From Leptodontidium sp. MPI-SDFR-AT-0119 (lineage: Eukaryota > Ascomycota > Leotiomycetes > Helotiales > Leptodontidiaceae), in NCBI GenBank assembly GCA_020726505.1, contig JAHLEZ010000006.1, positions 620,001-684,000 of the forward strand: a stretch of DNA of 64,000 nucleotides, in the 5' to 3' direction. Positions within the stretch are counted from its first letter, which is position 1, and each line of letters starts with the position of its first letter. This document shows, piece after piece, positions 1-12,869 of the stretch. Both the position numbers and the translations under genes were made by a program. Below the pieces are notes generated by a model. It saw only the letters and a program-made list of their open reading frames with translations. It had not been told where the DNA came from and ran no database searches.

Positions 1-3000
1 TAATAAAAAAGAAGAAGAAAAAGAAGATAAAGATTACCCTTGATACTCGATCACCTCGCTTTCGAGTCAACGTTTCAAAAACATCATAACCCTAAAGAGT
101 CCACTTTTCTCCACGCCTCTGATTGCGTCAATTGAACTCTAATCTACTTCAACGCTCTTGCTTCTCGATCTGTCATATTCTGGTGTCTCGAATCTAGTCT
201 CCGTCCGGCTCACTCCAGATTCGTTAGACCAGATCCCCAGAACCTAGTCTCGCTCAGGACAAGTCAGGTCAGGACAGGGACAAGACCCATTCATCCAATT
301 CTCGAACAGGTGAGACTAAGCTCCTTTCCTGTCTTGAAATAAACTCCGAATCCAATCCTATCCGCAATGGCCTCTACATGGATCTAGCTCACGGAGCTCA
401 CGATGTCTGTTCGCCGACTTCATGATAGCTGATGTGTACAAAGGCGTCCCGAAGAAGCAAAGCTCCTCCTCTTTTAGACCCCTTCAATCGTTCAGCAGAA
501 CCAGGCTCGGTCTTAACGTTGGATTGAGATAGAGATCAACGCCTCCACCACGTGCCAACCTAATCTAACTCTACCTTTCCATGGCAATCTCCACAGCTAA
601 GACATAAGACAATACGGAGTGGTTAAATTTTTATCTGCGAACGTCTTAGTGCCAGGCTATAAATCGGTTTGCATTCGATATCCACTTTTCCCCGATGAGA
701 GAGGCAGCTGTTCTAGACATACAGACAGAGACATATATCTTCAACCCCTCCATCTCCCAAGATTCGATTCGAGTTTTGAGACACACACAGACATACGCAG
801 ACATACATACAAACAGAACACAGTCAGATACTTGCCGAGTACATATCAGGAGATCAGATACGCACACGCATTTCCGACTGAATTCCCTTTTCCATGTTCT
901 TGGGGGAGATTCACTTGCACCTTCCCATTCGAGTCTGTCTGTCAGATATCTTACGAGTACCGAAACTCTCTTTCGTCTCCAGACTTTCCATTGCGGCAAC
1001 GAACAGAAACCCCCACGAACTATTAGCAATATCATCATCTCAGCAAAACCACACACCTACCTACCAATCAGCAAGTCAACAGAACTGCGAGTTTTTCTCA
1101 ATCATACTCTACTCTGACGGAGTTGAGTTACTGTTCACCGGTTCTGACATTTTGTCTTTTTGGATTCCAGGACCCTCCCTCTCGTTCTGCAAGTGTGAGT
1201 ATTACCCGGCCCTTTGGATCAGCCGTAGCAAGGAAGTCAAGGCAGCCAGCCAGCCACACCGTCTTCCCTCCCTCACTCGCAGGTGGCTAATACAGGGTGT
1301 GTGGTTTATAGATCCAACCAAGTCCCCTTCTTTCCTCCGCCACCTGCAGCAAAGCAAGCCATCAGCACACACACCGGCACCTACCTCACCCTCACCGGTC
1401 ATCATTATCGGCAACTTTGCTTTCTTTTCTGAAGCCCCGCCGATCCAAGCTCTTAAGCGTCATCCGCAATACGCACGCACGTTCATACGTTGACTTCCTT
1501 CCGGGACATTTCTCCGCAATCAAGACCGAACTTCCTTCTTTCCTTCGATTGGCGCTTTTCCTTGAACCTGACTTGACGACTTACGTTGACTTGCCTTGAC
1601 TCGATTCGTCTCGCTCGAGCACTCAATCACATCGAACGAACTTTCGCTTCGCTCCCTCCTCACTCACCAACTCACCCACTCACTTACTCAACACACCCGT
1701 AATCGGTCTGGTCCTCGCCTTTCACTCTAACCCAATCGCACATCCCAGGCCAGAACCACAAATAAACCCAGCAAAAAAAGAACGACCATAGCACCCTAGG
1801 GTCTCGGGGAAGCAAGACACACAGACCGGACGGAGATTTCTCAGATTAGCTCGCAGCAGCTTGCTTGGTTGTTTCCAAGATCCGGCCCCCAAATTCGACG
1901 CAGAGAAGCCCCCCCCCCAGCCCAGCTCGCCCACTCCCACTCCCGGGCTAAGCCCATCTATATTTGCGCACTGCCTTCGTTCCCTTGCTGGTGGACTGCT
2001 GATCCTCTTATTCGTTGGACTGTTCAATCTTGGCTTCGAAAAAAACCAATCGAATCGAATCAATCTAACAAAAACATCCCGATATATACCTGCTATCTGT
2101 CTGAGAGGCGTGCTGGAATTGGCATTTGACGAAACGTCTAGAACAGGGGAAAGACGCATCTGTATCGAAGCAGACCTGGACTAACTGGGTCTAAGTTTCG
2201 CTTTGACTTTGCCTTTGGTTACGGCTTGTACCGTATTTCGTTCAGTGTGCAGCAGCACATCCCATCCCATCCCACATCACCTCCCAGCGCCGTGCAGCAC
2301 TCACGCATTGCACCGCGTCCTGGACCAATACCCAAATCTCGACACCAACAATTGCGCACATCCAGGGCGAAGCTCGAGGTTATACGACCGTACCAACATT
2401 TGGGGAATCTGACAGCCATCCACGGTCTGATTTTCAAAGTTTTGTTTTCCTTCTTTCTCGACTGCCAAATCGAGATTTATACGAATCCATCACCGCTCTG
2501 TTATCGATTGATCACTCAACTCAAACAATTGAGTCGCCTGGCCCCTGCCCTGGCACTGACCGGACCCTGCCACTCGGTGAAGACATCAGCACAGGGTTTC
2601 TAGGGATATCCCCTGGATTCAGTTGGCTGGTTGATTGGTTCGTTGGTTGGTTGATTTGATTGTAGAGTAGCGGTTCGTTGGGTTTTCATCCCAGAGCGGT
2701 TATTTCTGGAGGTCCTGAACCAACTAGTCCTGTAGTGAGCTGCTGCTGCACGGAACTACATTGGTTTACCTCACGATTATTAGCGGCACGCATCAACCTG
2801 GTCAATACACCGGACCAGTCCTATTCAGTCGATATCCAGTTGGTAGCAGTACGCATCTCGTCGAATCCAGCCGGGTCGAATTTGTTGTTTCTATTTTGTG
2901 TGCGGCCCGGCCTCTATTGGCACACTATACTTACCTACCAAAGGTTAGTATACTTGGTTGCGCAGTGCATTGCAAAGCAGAGCAGAGGATAGTATACGGG

Positions 3001-4538
3001 GAATATCTGGAATACCTGGAAAATCGGGCATACTTACGCCTATCCTGTTCCCCTGTTCGGGCACCCCTCACACACCAATAGGCCTGCATCAACCAGCCCT
3101 CGCTATTTTCCTCTACCGTGTCGGCCCTCAACAGCCCTTCTATATTCTCACCCGCCAGGATCTCTTCCATCCTGCACACCCACCACATCTCCCGCCTCTG
3201 TTCCCCTCCCCTCCCTCTTCTTCCCCGTGATTGCGGGGAGACGAGTGAGTGAGTCGAGCAGTCTGAGAAGTGTTAGTGAGTGAGAGAGTGAGTGAGAGGA
3301 GTTCGCTCAACAGCCAGTAGTGTGGTGAAGTGGAGGCAATTCATTGCACCTTTGCCTACCAACACTGTCGCCCTAGCTCGCTCTCCTTACTTACTTACCA
3401 ACCTACCTTCCTCGACTATCACAGCCGAAAATCAGCAACTCTTTCCAGCTGGCTGGGACCAACTTCGCAAGCAAGCTTCTGCTTGTTATTGAAGTGCGCT
3501 GCACTCAATTCATATCCGTATACCTCACCCCTTGTATCCCTCCCTCCCTCCCTCTTCTTACTACTATATTCTCGATCCTGCACGACGCATCTGTCTAATC
3601 TGGGGGATCGCCTAACCTCATCCTCCCTCCCAGACCAACCTCCCTCACACCACCACTACATCAAAGTCCTCGGCTGGTTCAATCACGACCCTTGCCAGCT
3701 TCGAACGACAATACGCTCGTGAGAATAGAAGCAGGAGTCGGCGAATGAGGAAGGGTTTTCAAGGGTGCAAATGATTGAAGGTAAGCAAGCATCGTTCAAC
3801 GGATCTCTTACTACTCAATCCTCGCATCCCCCGTGTCATATGCATGCCTGTTCGTTTTTGCCTTTGTACATTTCTTTTCTTGTCTGCCTTCCCTCGACGT
3901 ATACATATATATATGTATGTATTGTATCGCATCGCGCGTCAGCTTTCAGCTCCTAGGCCAGCCAGACTTCTAGCCGCCGCAGGGGGACTCCAAGCACTAT
4001 TAAGAAGTCTGCCATCCTCCTCCGGAAATTATCATTTGTCCTTTCTTGTTCTACCGTGTTGCGCAAGAGCAGGATCCGTCGTGGTGCAGGTCCTATTCTT
4101 CATCTCATTGGTTTCCTCGCCGCGACGAAGTTCGAGCTCGCAGTGTGTGTTCCTCTTCATCAAACGGGATCTCTAGCTGCCGTACTTGTACGACCTCAAC
4201 TGCCCTGTCTGCCCTGCCCTGCCCTGCCATTTACTGCCCTGTATTTCTTCAGCAACCATTGACTTTTGTACCGGGCCTGGCCGCCAGCGTCATTACCACA
4301 TGTTTTTACGCCGCACGTTGTGTGGCTGCTCTGCTCAATCTACGCTTTGTCTACATTGCCTCTCGCTATTCGCATTCTGTTCTCGTCTTGTCTCATCCAC
4401 TCCTCGGTACACTTCTCACACAGTCGCTTAACCACTCGGTCACTTTCTACGCCCTCGGGACAATGGCAATGGCAATAACCGCTTCTAACCTCGAGCCCAA
4501 TAGTTCTCTCCAACCCAAACTTGACGCTCAATCACTTA
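1..4538 (+). promoter_or_regulatory. Long pyrimidine-rich leader/promoter region of the VIB-1-type gene
   Basis: No reading frame here looks like a conserved protein. The open frames are short, overlap on both strands and are low in complexity. The DNA is rich in CT and CA runs on the plus strand, such as the tccctccctccc run near 3540, and has many possible splice signals (for example a GT after 1192). Long, intron-bearing 5' leaders are common for developmental regulators in filamentous fungi, so most of this stretch may be transcribed leader plus promoter for the gene starting at 4539. A noncoding RNA or an unrecognised lineage-specific gene is possible. Local repeats include ttggttggttgattggt-like runs around 2625-2660 and gagtgagtgag runs around 3240-3300. 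Confidence 0.5.
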
Positions 4539-4558
4539 ATGGGCTCGCAATCTGGTAA
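4463..4558 (+). CDS. Upstream ORF (31 codons) overlapping the VIB-1-type start codon
   Basis: This ORF starts at ATG 4463 in a good initiation context (A at -3, G at +4) and ends at a TAA at 4556-4558. It overlaps the main start at 4539 by 20 nt in another frame. The main ATG has T at -3, a weak context. A strong uORF that overlaps a weak main start usually reduces translation of the main frame, so translational control is likely if both lie on the same mRNA. The peptide resembles nothing I recognise. Whether this ATG is inside the mature leader is inferred from sequence only. Confidence 0.4.
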   Translation: MAMAITASNLEPNSSLQPKLDAQSLNGLAIW

Positions 4559-6938
4559 CTACCAAGACCTAGCCGCTTCATCTGGCCATTCACCTTCGTG
4601 TATCATCGGATCCGACGCGGAGCCTGACAGCTCTTCCAGAAACGAATACCCAAGCTCTCACTCCCAGCCTCTGAGTACGGACATGGGTATGCAGCAATAC
4701 ATGAACAGAATCTCAGACGATGTGCGGTGAGTCTTCCCTCATTCCCTCTCTGTCCCTCCTTCCCCCCCTCCATTGGTCCTGTCTTCTCGTGGTGTGTCCC
4801 AGCCACCTGGCATTTAGGCACATGCGCAACTTCCGTGCACTATTCCCTCCTGTTCAACGCTATTCCCCCATACGTCCATCTTGTTGTTGGCGTGCCGTTG
4901 CCTAAGATCGGGATGCCACGAATTTATCCTACATGGAAGCTCGTCAGCCGTTGCACGGCTTAAGCCTCATCCTGTCAGACCTCTTCCCGCTCTGCTGCAC
5001 CAGCATCACGCGCGAGTAGTCCCCGCTCTGCCTGTGCTACGAACGGTTGAGTTGGCGGTCCATGGTCCTACGTCCTACATATGCAGTTCAACTGGGCATC
5101 GATACCGATAACCATGATGCCTCCTCCCTCGAACCTTAAATGCTGTCTTACGGTCATGCATTGCAGCGTGGTGGCTGATTTGATAGCTCAGATTCCCTTC
5201 GGAACCCGGTACTTCCCATAGCCCTGTTTACTCACTTGAGCCTGCGGTACAGAATACAAACCCCTCATCGACGTTAGCATTTGCACCTTACACACAAATC
5301 TACCAGCAGCCCCTGAACGGATCCACGTACGCCAGTGGGGGCACATACCACTTTTCTCCTAGCAGCTCTCTGTTTTCCATGCCTGACCTGAAGCCAAGAT
5401 TGAGCTCCTTGTAAGCTTGAACCTCCCCTTTTACCTGCCCTACTTTATGTATCGGGATACACCAGCTTGAGACCCCCTCGCTCTTACCCCCATATTGTGA
5501 TCAGAGAATAATGTCATATTCGCATAGTACATCCTCAGGGCTGGCACCACTGTCCCGCTCTCCAGCATTACCCCATCCCTCAACACCAATAAATACCCGA
5601 GATCTATACGCCGGAGCACAACCCCACCTGCGCCGGCCATCAGATCTGCTAAGATCTCCGTCACTTCCACACGGCGTGAGAGGCGTGCCACTATCACCAA
5701 CCTCGACCAGCGGCTTTACAAGTCCCATCTCCAACATGGACGGTTCTCTCGGCGGGGCACCATGCCCCCCACTGGGACCTACAGAAGTCTTGTACTCCCT
5801 CCAGACGTCCGACGGGCAAATCACTAAGCCCGAAATTTTCGGCAAGATCGATAAAGGCTTTTTCATGGCCGACAATGACTGGACTTGCTATCGAAGGAAC
5901 TATTTTTCACTCAATTGCTCGTACACCCTCACGCCCACCATCCCAAATGGATCCATGTACCTCGTGCAACATAATGGCCCTGGTCCCCAAGTCAACGGTT
6001 TTGCCATGTCCATAGCAGCAGTTATAGACGGCCGAGACGGCAAATCCATTGAACTTGTCCAACACACCCCCAAACGCGACAAAGGTCCCCAAGAAAAGCC
6101 CGCTCGTATAGCTCTCGCCCCACGTCCACCGGCCTCCCACGGTATGTATGGAGACTCCTCCATGGGCTCTCGTGGGAGTATCTATGACTCCCCTGGTTTC
6201 TCCCAGAACCCAAATCAGCCAGCTGTAGAAGCAACCTTTGAACGCATCCAGTTCAAGAACGCCACAGCCAACAATGGCAAGCGGAGAGCAGCACAGCAGT
6301 ACTACCACCTTCTTGTCGAGCTCTTCGCAGACTTGGGAAATCAGCATCCAGACCGCTGGGTCAAGATTGCCTCGCGGTTGTCGGCTCCTATGGTTGTCCG
6401 GGGTCGTTCACCAGGTCATTATCAAGGCGAGCGTCGCGGTAGCAATGGCAGTGCCGGTCCAGGCGGATCCTCCGGTCAAGGAGGCGGCTCTTACACACCT
6501 TCCGGCTCGGCATCCCGAACGCCAGGAGACATGAGTATGGGCAGCAGTTCTATGCTCCCCGGCTCAGGATACAGCTCCTACGACAATAGAGGCGGCGGAC
6601 ACTACCGCTCTGCAATCCCAACTCCGCACGAGCCTGTGATGTCTCAAGAAGAGGACAAGTCCATCTCGGATTCTCACTGTTACCTGTACTATCCCGCTGT
6701 TATCTACGAAGGCCACGAGCACGAGCAGAAGTACACTCTGCCAAGTGTAAGCGAGTACACAACCAGCAAAGTCAAGAACGAATACGGCAATTCAGGCGGC
6801 TACGTGTTGCCAAGTATTGCAAGTACGGGTGACAGTATGGGCTTCGGGAGGCAATGTGGGAGGTGGGATGGTGTAGATGGGAGTCGGGGTTATTTCCCTG
6901 CTGCTATACTCCATCCTGAATTGGATCTGTCAGTGTGA
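4539..6938 (+). CDS. vib-1: Ndt80/PhoG-fold transcription factor, VIB-1/XprG type
   Basis: Three exons read through in one frame: 4539-4726, 5192-5410 and 5507-6938, giving about 612 residues. Both junctions keep phase (introns gtgagt...ctcag and gtaagc...cagag). Residues about 229-437 carry the Ndt80/PhoG DNA-binding domain, with the blocks KIDKGFFMADNDWTCYRRNYF and, at its end, SAPMVVRGRSPGHY. The flanks are Ser/Pro/Gly-rich, probably disordered and activating. In Neurospora VIB-1 controls heterokaryon incompatibility, extracellular proteases and the starvation response; Aspergillus XprG controls protease genes. Those roles are family knowledge. I chose 4539 because it is the first in-frame ATG and gives a length near that of the family (Neurospora VIB-1 is about 670 residues). 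The 465-nt first intron is long for this window. Other family members with the same domain exist, so the exact orthology is slightly open. Confidence 0.86.
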
Positions 6939-9900
6939 GGGGTGAAAATGGAGGAGGAATCATTACTTACGGAGGCCTTATTGTCTTTTTGACGCGCGCG
7001 CCGCACGAGGCGAAAAGGGGGAAAGGGAAGAAGGAAGAAGAGAGATGGGAGGGGAAAGAAGGGAGGACGAAGAACGATATCCGATGCGAGGACTGGAGAC
7101 TGCTGGATGGATTCTTGAGAGTCCCACGCTGCACTTCGACGGCATCAACAGATCTCGCTTCACTCGCACCTCACCCCCTCATCTCATATATCATCAGCGC
7201 GCCATTTCTTGTTTGTCTTGTCCCGTCACTTGGATTTTTGCTTCACATATACTTCGCGCTATCATCATCATTCATCATCATCGTCGTCGCTATGCTGGCA
7301 TGCATACTTCATCATCATATAATCATATCATCAACAGTCACTTACGGACTGGGCGTACGGGAACAACCTCCCGGGTGGGCACTGGATAGGATAGGATTTT
7401 GGGATAAGAGGCGCAGGCCAAAAAGGGGAATGGGAAATCGGCGCAAACGGAAATATATCTTGGGAAGGATTCGATGGATAAGCGGGTCATGAGATTAATA
7501 TGATACCCATGGATAACTGGTGTTGGGACACGGAGTCTCTGGCATTTTCGGCTCGGGCTTATATTGAGACTTGGATGATTGGAGCTGGATATTTGGGGTT
7601 TGGACTTGGGACTTGGGACTTGGGATTTTGGGATTTGGATGGGCCGAGCTGGTAAATGGGGGAGCCTCAAAAGCGGGTTCGTTTATTGTCTGTCTGTTCG
7701 TTTGGCTTGTCTGTTATTTTCTCTCTTCTTGTCTCTTCTTTTCTTCTCTGTGCGTGTGTGTGCGCAATTCGAGTCGCTGTTTAGTTTGTACCTGGTTTTA
7801 CCTATTTGTATGTCTGTTTTGTTGGGGTTTGGTGTGCTTGCGCTGCGCTGGGGCTAATCGCCTTGGGATCTCTATTATTTTCATGTTTCGATTTGAGGGT
7901 TTGGTCAGGCCGCTTTGGGGGAAGGGATGAAGTCAGAGTGGTGGGAGGTAAAGGAGGAAAGGAGGATCTCCTTGTGCGCTATAGCTGCTGCTGTTGTTGT
8001 CGTTGTTGAGTTGTCGTTTACTGCAAATGTTGATGCGATGCTTGGGAGGATGTCGTCGTTGTTGTTACCAGCGTGTCCGCCTGTCTGTCTGTTGTTGGGA
8101 GGTACTCTGATTCGATTCATCGTGTGCAGATGCATGTCGATCGAGGACAATGCGCTGGCCTGAGGAGGGGAGAACTTGTGGGGATCCGAAGGAAGGGGAA
8201 GAGAGGATTAAAACAGGAATCGGGTCGGGCCCGGGAGGGTGAGGGAGGTAGAGGAGAAGGAGGAGAGTGGGATGGGTAATGACACGATAGGAGGTAGCTA
8301 GTCGAATTCAACCGGTGGTTCTTTTGCATATCTTCTCCGTTTTCTTTATGGTGACTTGATGTGATCTCTGCAACCATTCTCCATGATGTGGTATCTCTCT
8401 ACCTTCCCATGGGTCTGTATTTCCCTGCCCTATTATCCCCTTGGCCAACATGACTTGAACCCAGCCGACTCCATGCCACCGACCACAATCATCCAGTTGG
8501 TCGCGTTCTAGTATTTATACTTGAAACTCCTTTGCAGATCGTGTATGTATGTGTTATGATCGGTCGGTACGGTATTCGGGAATGAATTCGCTTGAGGAGT
8601 TGTCCAATGTGTGTATCTCTCGTCGGGGGCTGTTGATCGATTGTGTTGTCGTTCCCTCTCGGAGTTCGAAAGCTGGCTCTGGTGTTTCCTTTCTCGCCTT
8701 GCACATGAATTTACCATGCCGTAGAGAAGGTATTAATTAACGATGCGCCACGATAGACGAGAAGTGTTAGGCTTGTAGAGAAGAGCGAAACCCCCTCCGT
8801 GGGTTCGGGTAGGACAAGTATCGAAATTGCCAAGTTTCGAAAAAGTAAAAAGTAAACAAAACGCACTTTAACTCGTCAAGTAATCTTACCCAATGTAAGG
8901 CTAAAGCAGCAAGGCACCCACCTCATTGTCATTGGTGAAGATCCGTACCCAGCGTTGGGCAGTGTTGGCTTTCGTGTTACCAACCAACCCCTTTTAGAGT
9001 TCCTTGCATGCATGCATGGTTGATGAGTGAGTCGGGCAGTGGAGCGAGGCGACATCACTTCAAGGCATTGAAAGTCAAAGGTGGAAATACTCTGCGCGAC
9101 GACGAGAATGGAGACGTGGTAGTTGTTGGGAGGGTAAGTCGAGTAGGATTTTACTTTTGTCGATGGGGTGTTGGTAAGAAAGCTCCTGTTGCTGCTCCTC
9201 CCCATCTAATACTTGGGTTTGCGGGCTAACCATTATGGTATGCAGTTGAGTGCAGCGGCTCGGGAACTCGCAGACTCGGGGATGGGGATATTTGTGTCAA
9301 GTGGATAGATTGAAGGAAATGATGTGAACTTCAAGGCGAAGGCGAGATCGAAAACCCGATCGAGTCTTCCGTTCCTCAACCGCTACGATTACCAACGAAG
9401 TCACGATCGGGAAATCGAATGCCTACGAAGTCCATACTCTATTTATCCCTCGAGTTTCTTTGTCTATCCTCGAAAACTCGAAGTCGCTTGTCAAGTCAAT
9501 GGTGTGCAAACACGGATGCATACATGAATATAGCAGGTGGTGGCAGTGGGCTGAACCAAATGCTAAAGGAAGATACAAGAGAGGGCGAGGGAATATCATG
9601 TCTGCTGCTCATCTGTAGTATGCAAAGAGATGGACCGGCGTTGAAGACTGCCATTGCTGCAAGTGGTTGCTCGGGTCGCAACGATGCTCGAAATTGGCGA
9701 TAATAGAAGTCTGGATGGAGAAAACTAGATTCCCCCTACCGAGCTCGTCAGGACGTCAGGAGTATGCCGTAAGTCTACCTTGAAGAGGGCGAGGGCTCTA
9801 GTGGCGTCATAGATCTAGGACGAAAGATGGTAAGTGAGCAGATGTCTTTAGCAATATGGGGCACAGAGCGCCTTCGAGTTGAAGGGTTGGGGGTGCAGCA

Positions 9901-10918
9901 ACTCGCCCTGAGGATCAGCTCTTATACCCTCCAGTTCCAATGGAATGAGATTTTTCAGCGTTACCTGGTCACATTTTGCCGTTTATGCGATTCCTCCTTT
10001 CTTGCATTTGAACATCAAGTTTCTTCTTCTCGTTCGTCCAGAGTTAGCTAGATTATGCTTATTATACCTCTTATATACCTACCTTAAATCGGGTTTTCGT
10101 GGAGGTATTCCGAGTATCTTATTTGTATATTCTTTCTTGAAATTTTTTGAACTCTGTTGCGGACTTGTATTTGGGAATTTCACTCACGCACTCCGTCCCT
10201 ATTTTTTCCTTACATCGGAAGCCCAGCAAGGCAAAGGCAGACTCACACTCCCACCATTGGCTACGGATGCCCGTCATCTCTCACATCCACTTCTCAATCA
10301 CCTAAACTATACTTCGATTATCCGAGAAAAATCAAGTAGTCCCCAAATCATCTTGTCCATATGAAGCACTTCCTAATATCATCGTCAGCCCGAGAGCCTT
10401 GTCCCGATTGGGTATAAAGTTCCCGCGCATCGCTCGAGCCACAGATCCGTAAATGCTCCAATGGGTTTCTTTCCGTCCCATCCGAATGATAGCTCATCGT
10501 CCACATGGGCTAGAGTAGCGGTGATCATTTGTTCTTTGGACGTCTGCAGTTTGGCGAGGCTGATATGTTTGCGTTGATCGGTGAACGGCTTGTGAGCGAC
10601 TTTCTTTACGTAGAAGCTAAACCAATGCCAAAGAAGCTGTCGGATACTAAACCCGTGTGGAATTCGGAATGAAAACTCGGTTGGATAGCATGTTTCAGCC
10701 TGATTTTGAAGAAATACTCAGCGTTTCTCTCTTGCCGTCTTGTAAAATCTTGGAGAGCAGTCGGTGTTGATAGTCGTCTGACTGTCGCATCACTGATCAT
10801 GTAGGTACATTCCATCACGCCTATTAACCCACTTTTTCGAGAACAGTTTTGCAATAGAACTACTACCCAAGCCTTCTTACCCATCCATCTAAATCCTCCC
10901 TGGGTCAACATCTCAACC
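6939..10918. other. Gene-poor region downstream of the VIB-1-type gene
   Basis: About 4 kb holds no convincing protein. Open frames are short, compositionally biased and overlap on both strands. Visible features are a purine-rich stretch at about 7015-7075, a short tandem run of gggactt units at about 7605-7625, a GT-rich stretch at 7680-7770, a GGAGA-rich stretch at 8170-8275, and a TATA-like gggtataaag near 10409. The first part is probably 3' UTR of the regulator and the last part is promoter of the small gene at 10919. Between them a noncoding transcript could lie unseen. Confidence 0.5.
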
Positions 10919-11510
10919 ATGACCCCACCGCCCCAATCCATAGACTCAACCAGCCCAATTCCACTCCCACCCCCAACAGCCACCCCCTCCGAAGTTCGAA
11001 CATATTTCACAACCCTCCTCACCACCCTCCACGGCCTCGATGAAGCTAAAGCCCGAGAAATAGCATCAAGATGGAACCTGGGCCGCGGTGAAGAACTGAG
11101 ATCCTATGATATTGACTCGTATCACGCGATCTTTGGCTGGGAACCTGGAACAGTCTTCTTCGGCCATGTGAATCGAAAGCAAAAGCAGACAGTGCACGCC
11201 GGTGTGGATGGGAAAGTGAAGCCAAGCGAACGCGACAGAACCAAGCGAGATATATTCGGGTTGGAACCTGGGCGTGAGTCCCTCTAAATTCAATCTTCTG
11301 TCTATCCGCCTTCCTAGACGCTCGAACGAAAAACCTGATAAGCAGTGCTCCTTAGTGTCTTTGATATACATCTGCTTCTTCGCTATGCTCGGCCTTGCCT
11401 GGCACGCATATGTTGAGCCGGATGACATGAGAGCCGCGGCCATGGCTACCATCAGCGGAATGTTTCTACTCGGCTTTGGTGCTTCGTACTGTATCTTTTA
11501 TTTTGCGTAA
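10919..11510 (+). CDS. Small uncharacterised protein with two C-terminal membrane segments
   Basis: Two exons, 10919-11273 and 11356-11510, joined over an 82-nt gtgagt...ttag intron, give about 169 residues. The nearer cag at 11343-11345 does not keep the frame; the ttag at 11352-11355 does. The N-terminus is Pro/Ser/Thr-rich (residues 1-30). A middle part (about 35-118) has charged helical sequence with a DSYHAIFGWEPG segment. The C-terminus has two hydrophobic stretches (SLIYICFFAMLGLAW and ATISGMFLLGFGASYCIFYF) split by a short acidic loop, so it is probably a membrane-anchored protein with a tail hairpin. I do not recognise the family. The coding nature is supported by the closed splice frame and by the sharp change from polar to membrane sequence. 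Confidence 0.6.
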
Positions 11511-12869
11511 CTTTCTTTTCCCCCTTTGGGCCCATATTTTAGGTCCCATTCGAATAATGTCCCATGTACAGTAGCAACGATTCCACCCTCTTGGTGTCAG
11601 GATTGGAGAGTTCCTGATGTGATTGCAGCGGTATTGACAAGCGGTGCATCAGCGAATCGTTCTGCGTTTGCTCGGCCACATAATTTGTTGTTAGAGAGAT
11701 TGGAATATGCCATCGCAAAGATTTTTTCTAAGGACATTTTAATTCTCAAGTTATGTTCTTGCGACAGTCGAAATCTAAATATCTCTTATTTTGAGATCAG
11801 AGTTCACTCAGGCAAATCTCTTCGTTGTAGAACTTGAAAATGCTGGGTAACTTACTCATCACTATTCTGAATATTACAGTCATGTGTATGAGATCAAAGA
11901 CAGTTGAAAGCCACGCATCATTTCTTGTCATCAATGTAACTGTACAAATACCATGCGTTTGCAAAAAAAAATCCCGAAAAGAAATCCCATCACCACTACT
12001 AGCCTGGTCACGCGAGTTGCCACAGTGCCCTGCAGACCACCTCTAACCCCCTTTCCCATTTTCTCCATGAGTGACTTCACAGTTTAGCACCCCTCCACAC
12101 TCTTTCCCATTGACAACCACAGGCTACCCGTCCCCATGGTAGCTGGATTGCAAGACCCCTTACGTGGGAACAGTTCTACTGACACTGGGTTGAATTTTGT
12201 TCATTTTGCTGGTTGCAGACTGGTCAAAGTGAGCAAGTGAACTGGTTAGCATGGCTGTTTTGTCTTCTCAACTTAGATGAGAGCGGCTTCGGATTATAAA
12301 GAAATATGGAAGTAGTGTTGGTGGAGGGGATCTTACGGCAGCATCTCCAAGTCATGACCCAAGGCATAATGGGTACCTAGGATGATTTTCTCTTCTTTAG
12401 ATTTGTTTGTTGAAGTTTTGCACGACTCAAAATATTGATTTGAAAAGCAGTGAAATGGCCCTTTCGCCTTGGTGCTTTGATGCTTTGATGGCGAACTTAA
12501 AAATTTTGATTTGTAAATGCAGCTAACTTATGGTTCTGGGAATCTAGTGACACGGGCTTGATTCGTAAATTGTAGTTTGACTTTCTTGATGAGAAAGCGA
12601 GACGCAAAGACTTTCTTCTGCGGGGTTTTATAGCCCCTCCAGAGGCTCTTGAATGCCATGGTCGGAAAATTGTGATTCGCCTCTAATTTGAACAGTTCGT
12701 TTGTTATTGTATTTTAGTTGACATCAAAAGTACGCTACTTGAATAACCCTCTGGGCATCGTTGAAAAATATTTCCAGTCACAAAAAACACGCATGGAGAA
12801 TACTGATCTTAAATTTAGAACCGTTATTCGCTGGTTTGGAAGTACCAAAAAAGAGATAAATACCCCGAC
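11511..12869. other. Intergenic region between a plus-strand and a minus-strand gene end
   Basis: I see no gene here. It lies between two convergent gene ends, so it should hold two 3' UTRs. It is AT-rich in parts (12380-12530) with no conserved-looking frame. Confidence 0.5.

Noticed and set aside
619..1493. Overlapping open frames on both strands in the leader of the VIB-1-type gene
   Set aside because: They are short, compositionally biased (Ser/Thr/His-rich from CA and CT runs) and overlap on opposite strands without a hallmark.
5440..6347. Minus-strand frames across the VIB-1-type gene
   Set aside because: They are antisense shadows of the DNA-binding domain exon, which has clear family motifs on the plus strand.
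6935..7492. 185-codon plus-strand frame just after the VIB-1-type stop
   Set aside because: It is low in complexity, begins within the stop region and contains no known motif; likely 3' UTR.
9945..10364. 139-codon frame with hydrophobic segments
   Set aside because: The composition follows the TTTCTT-rich DNA and no splice or homology signal supports a gene.
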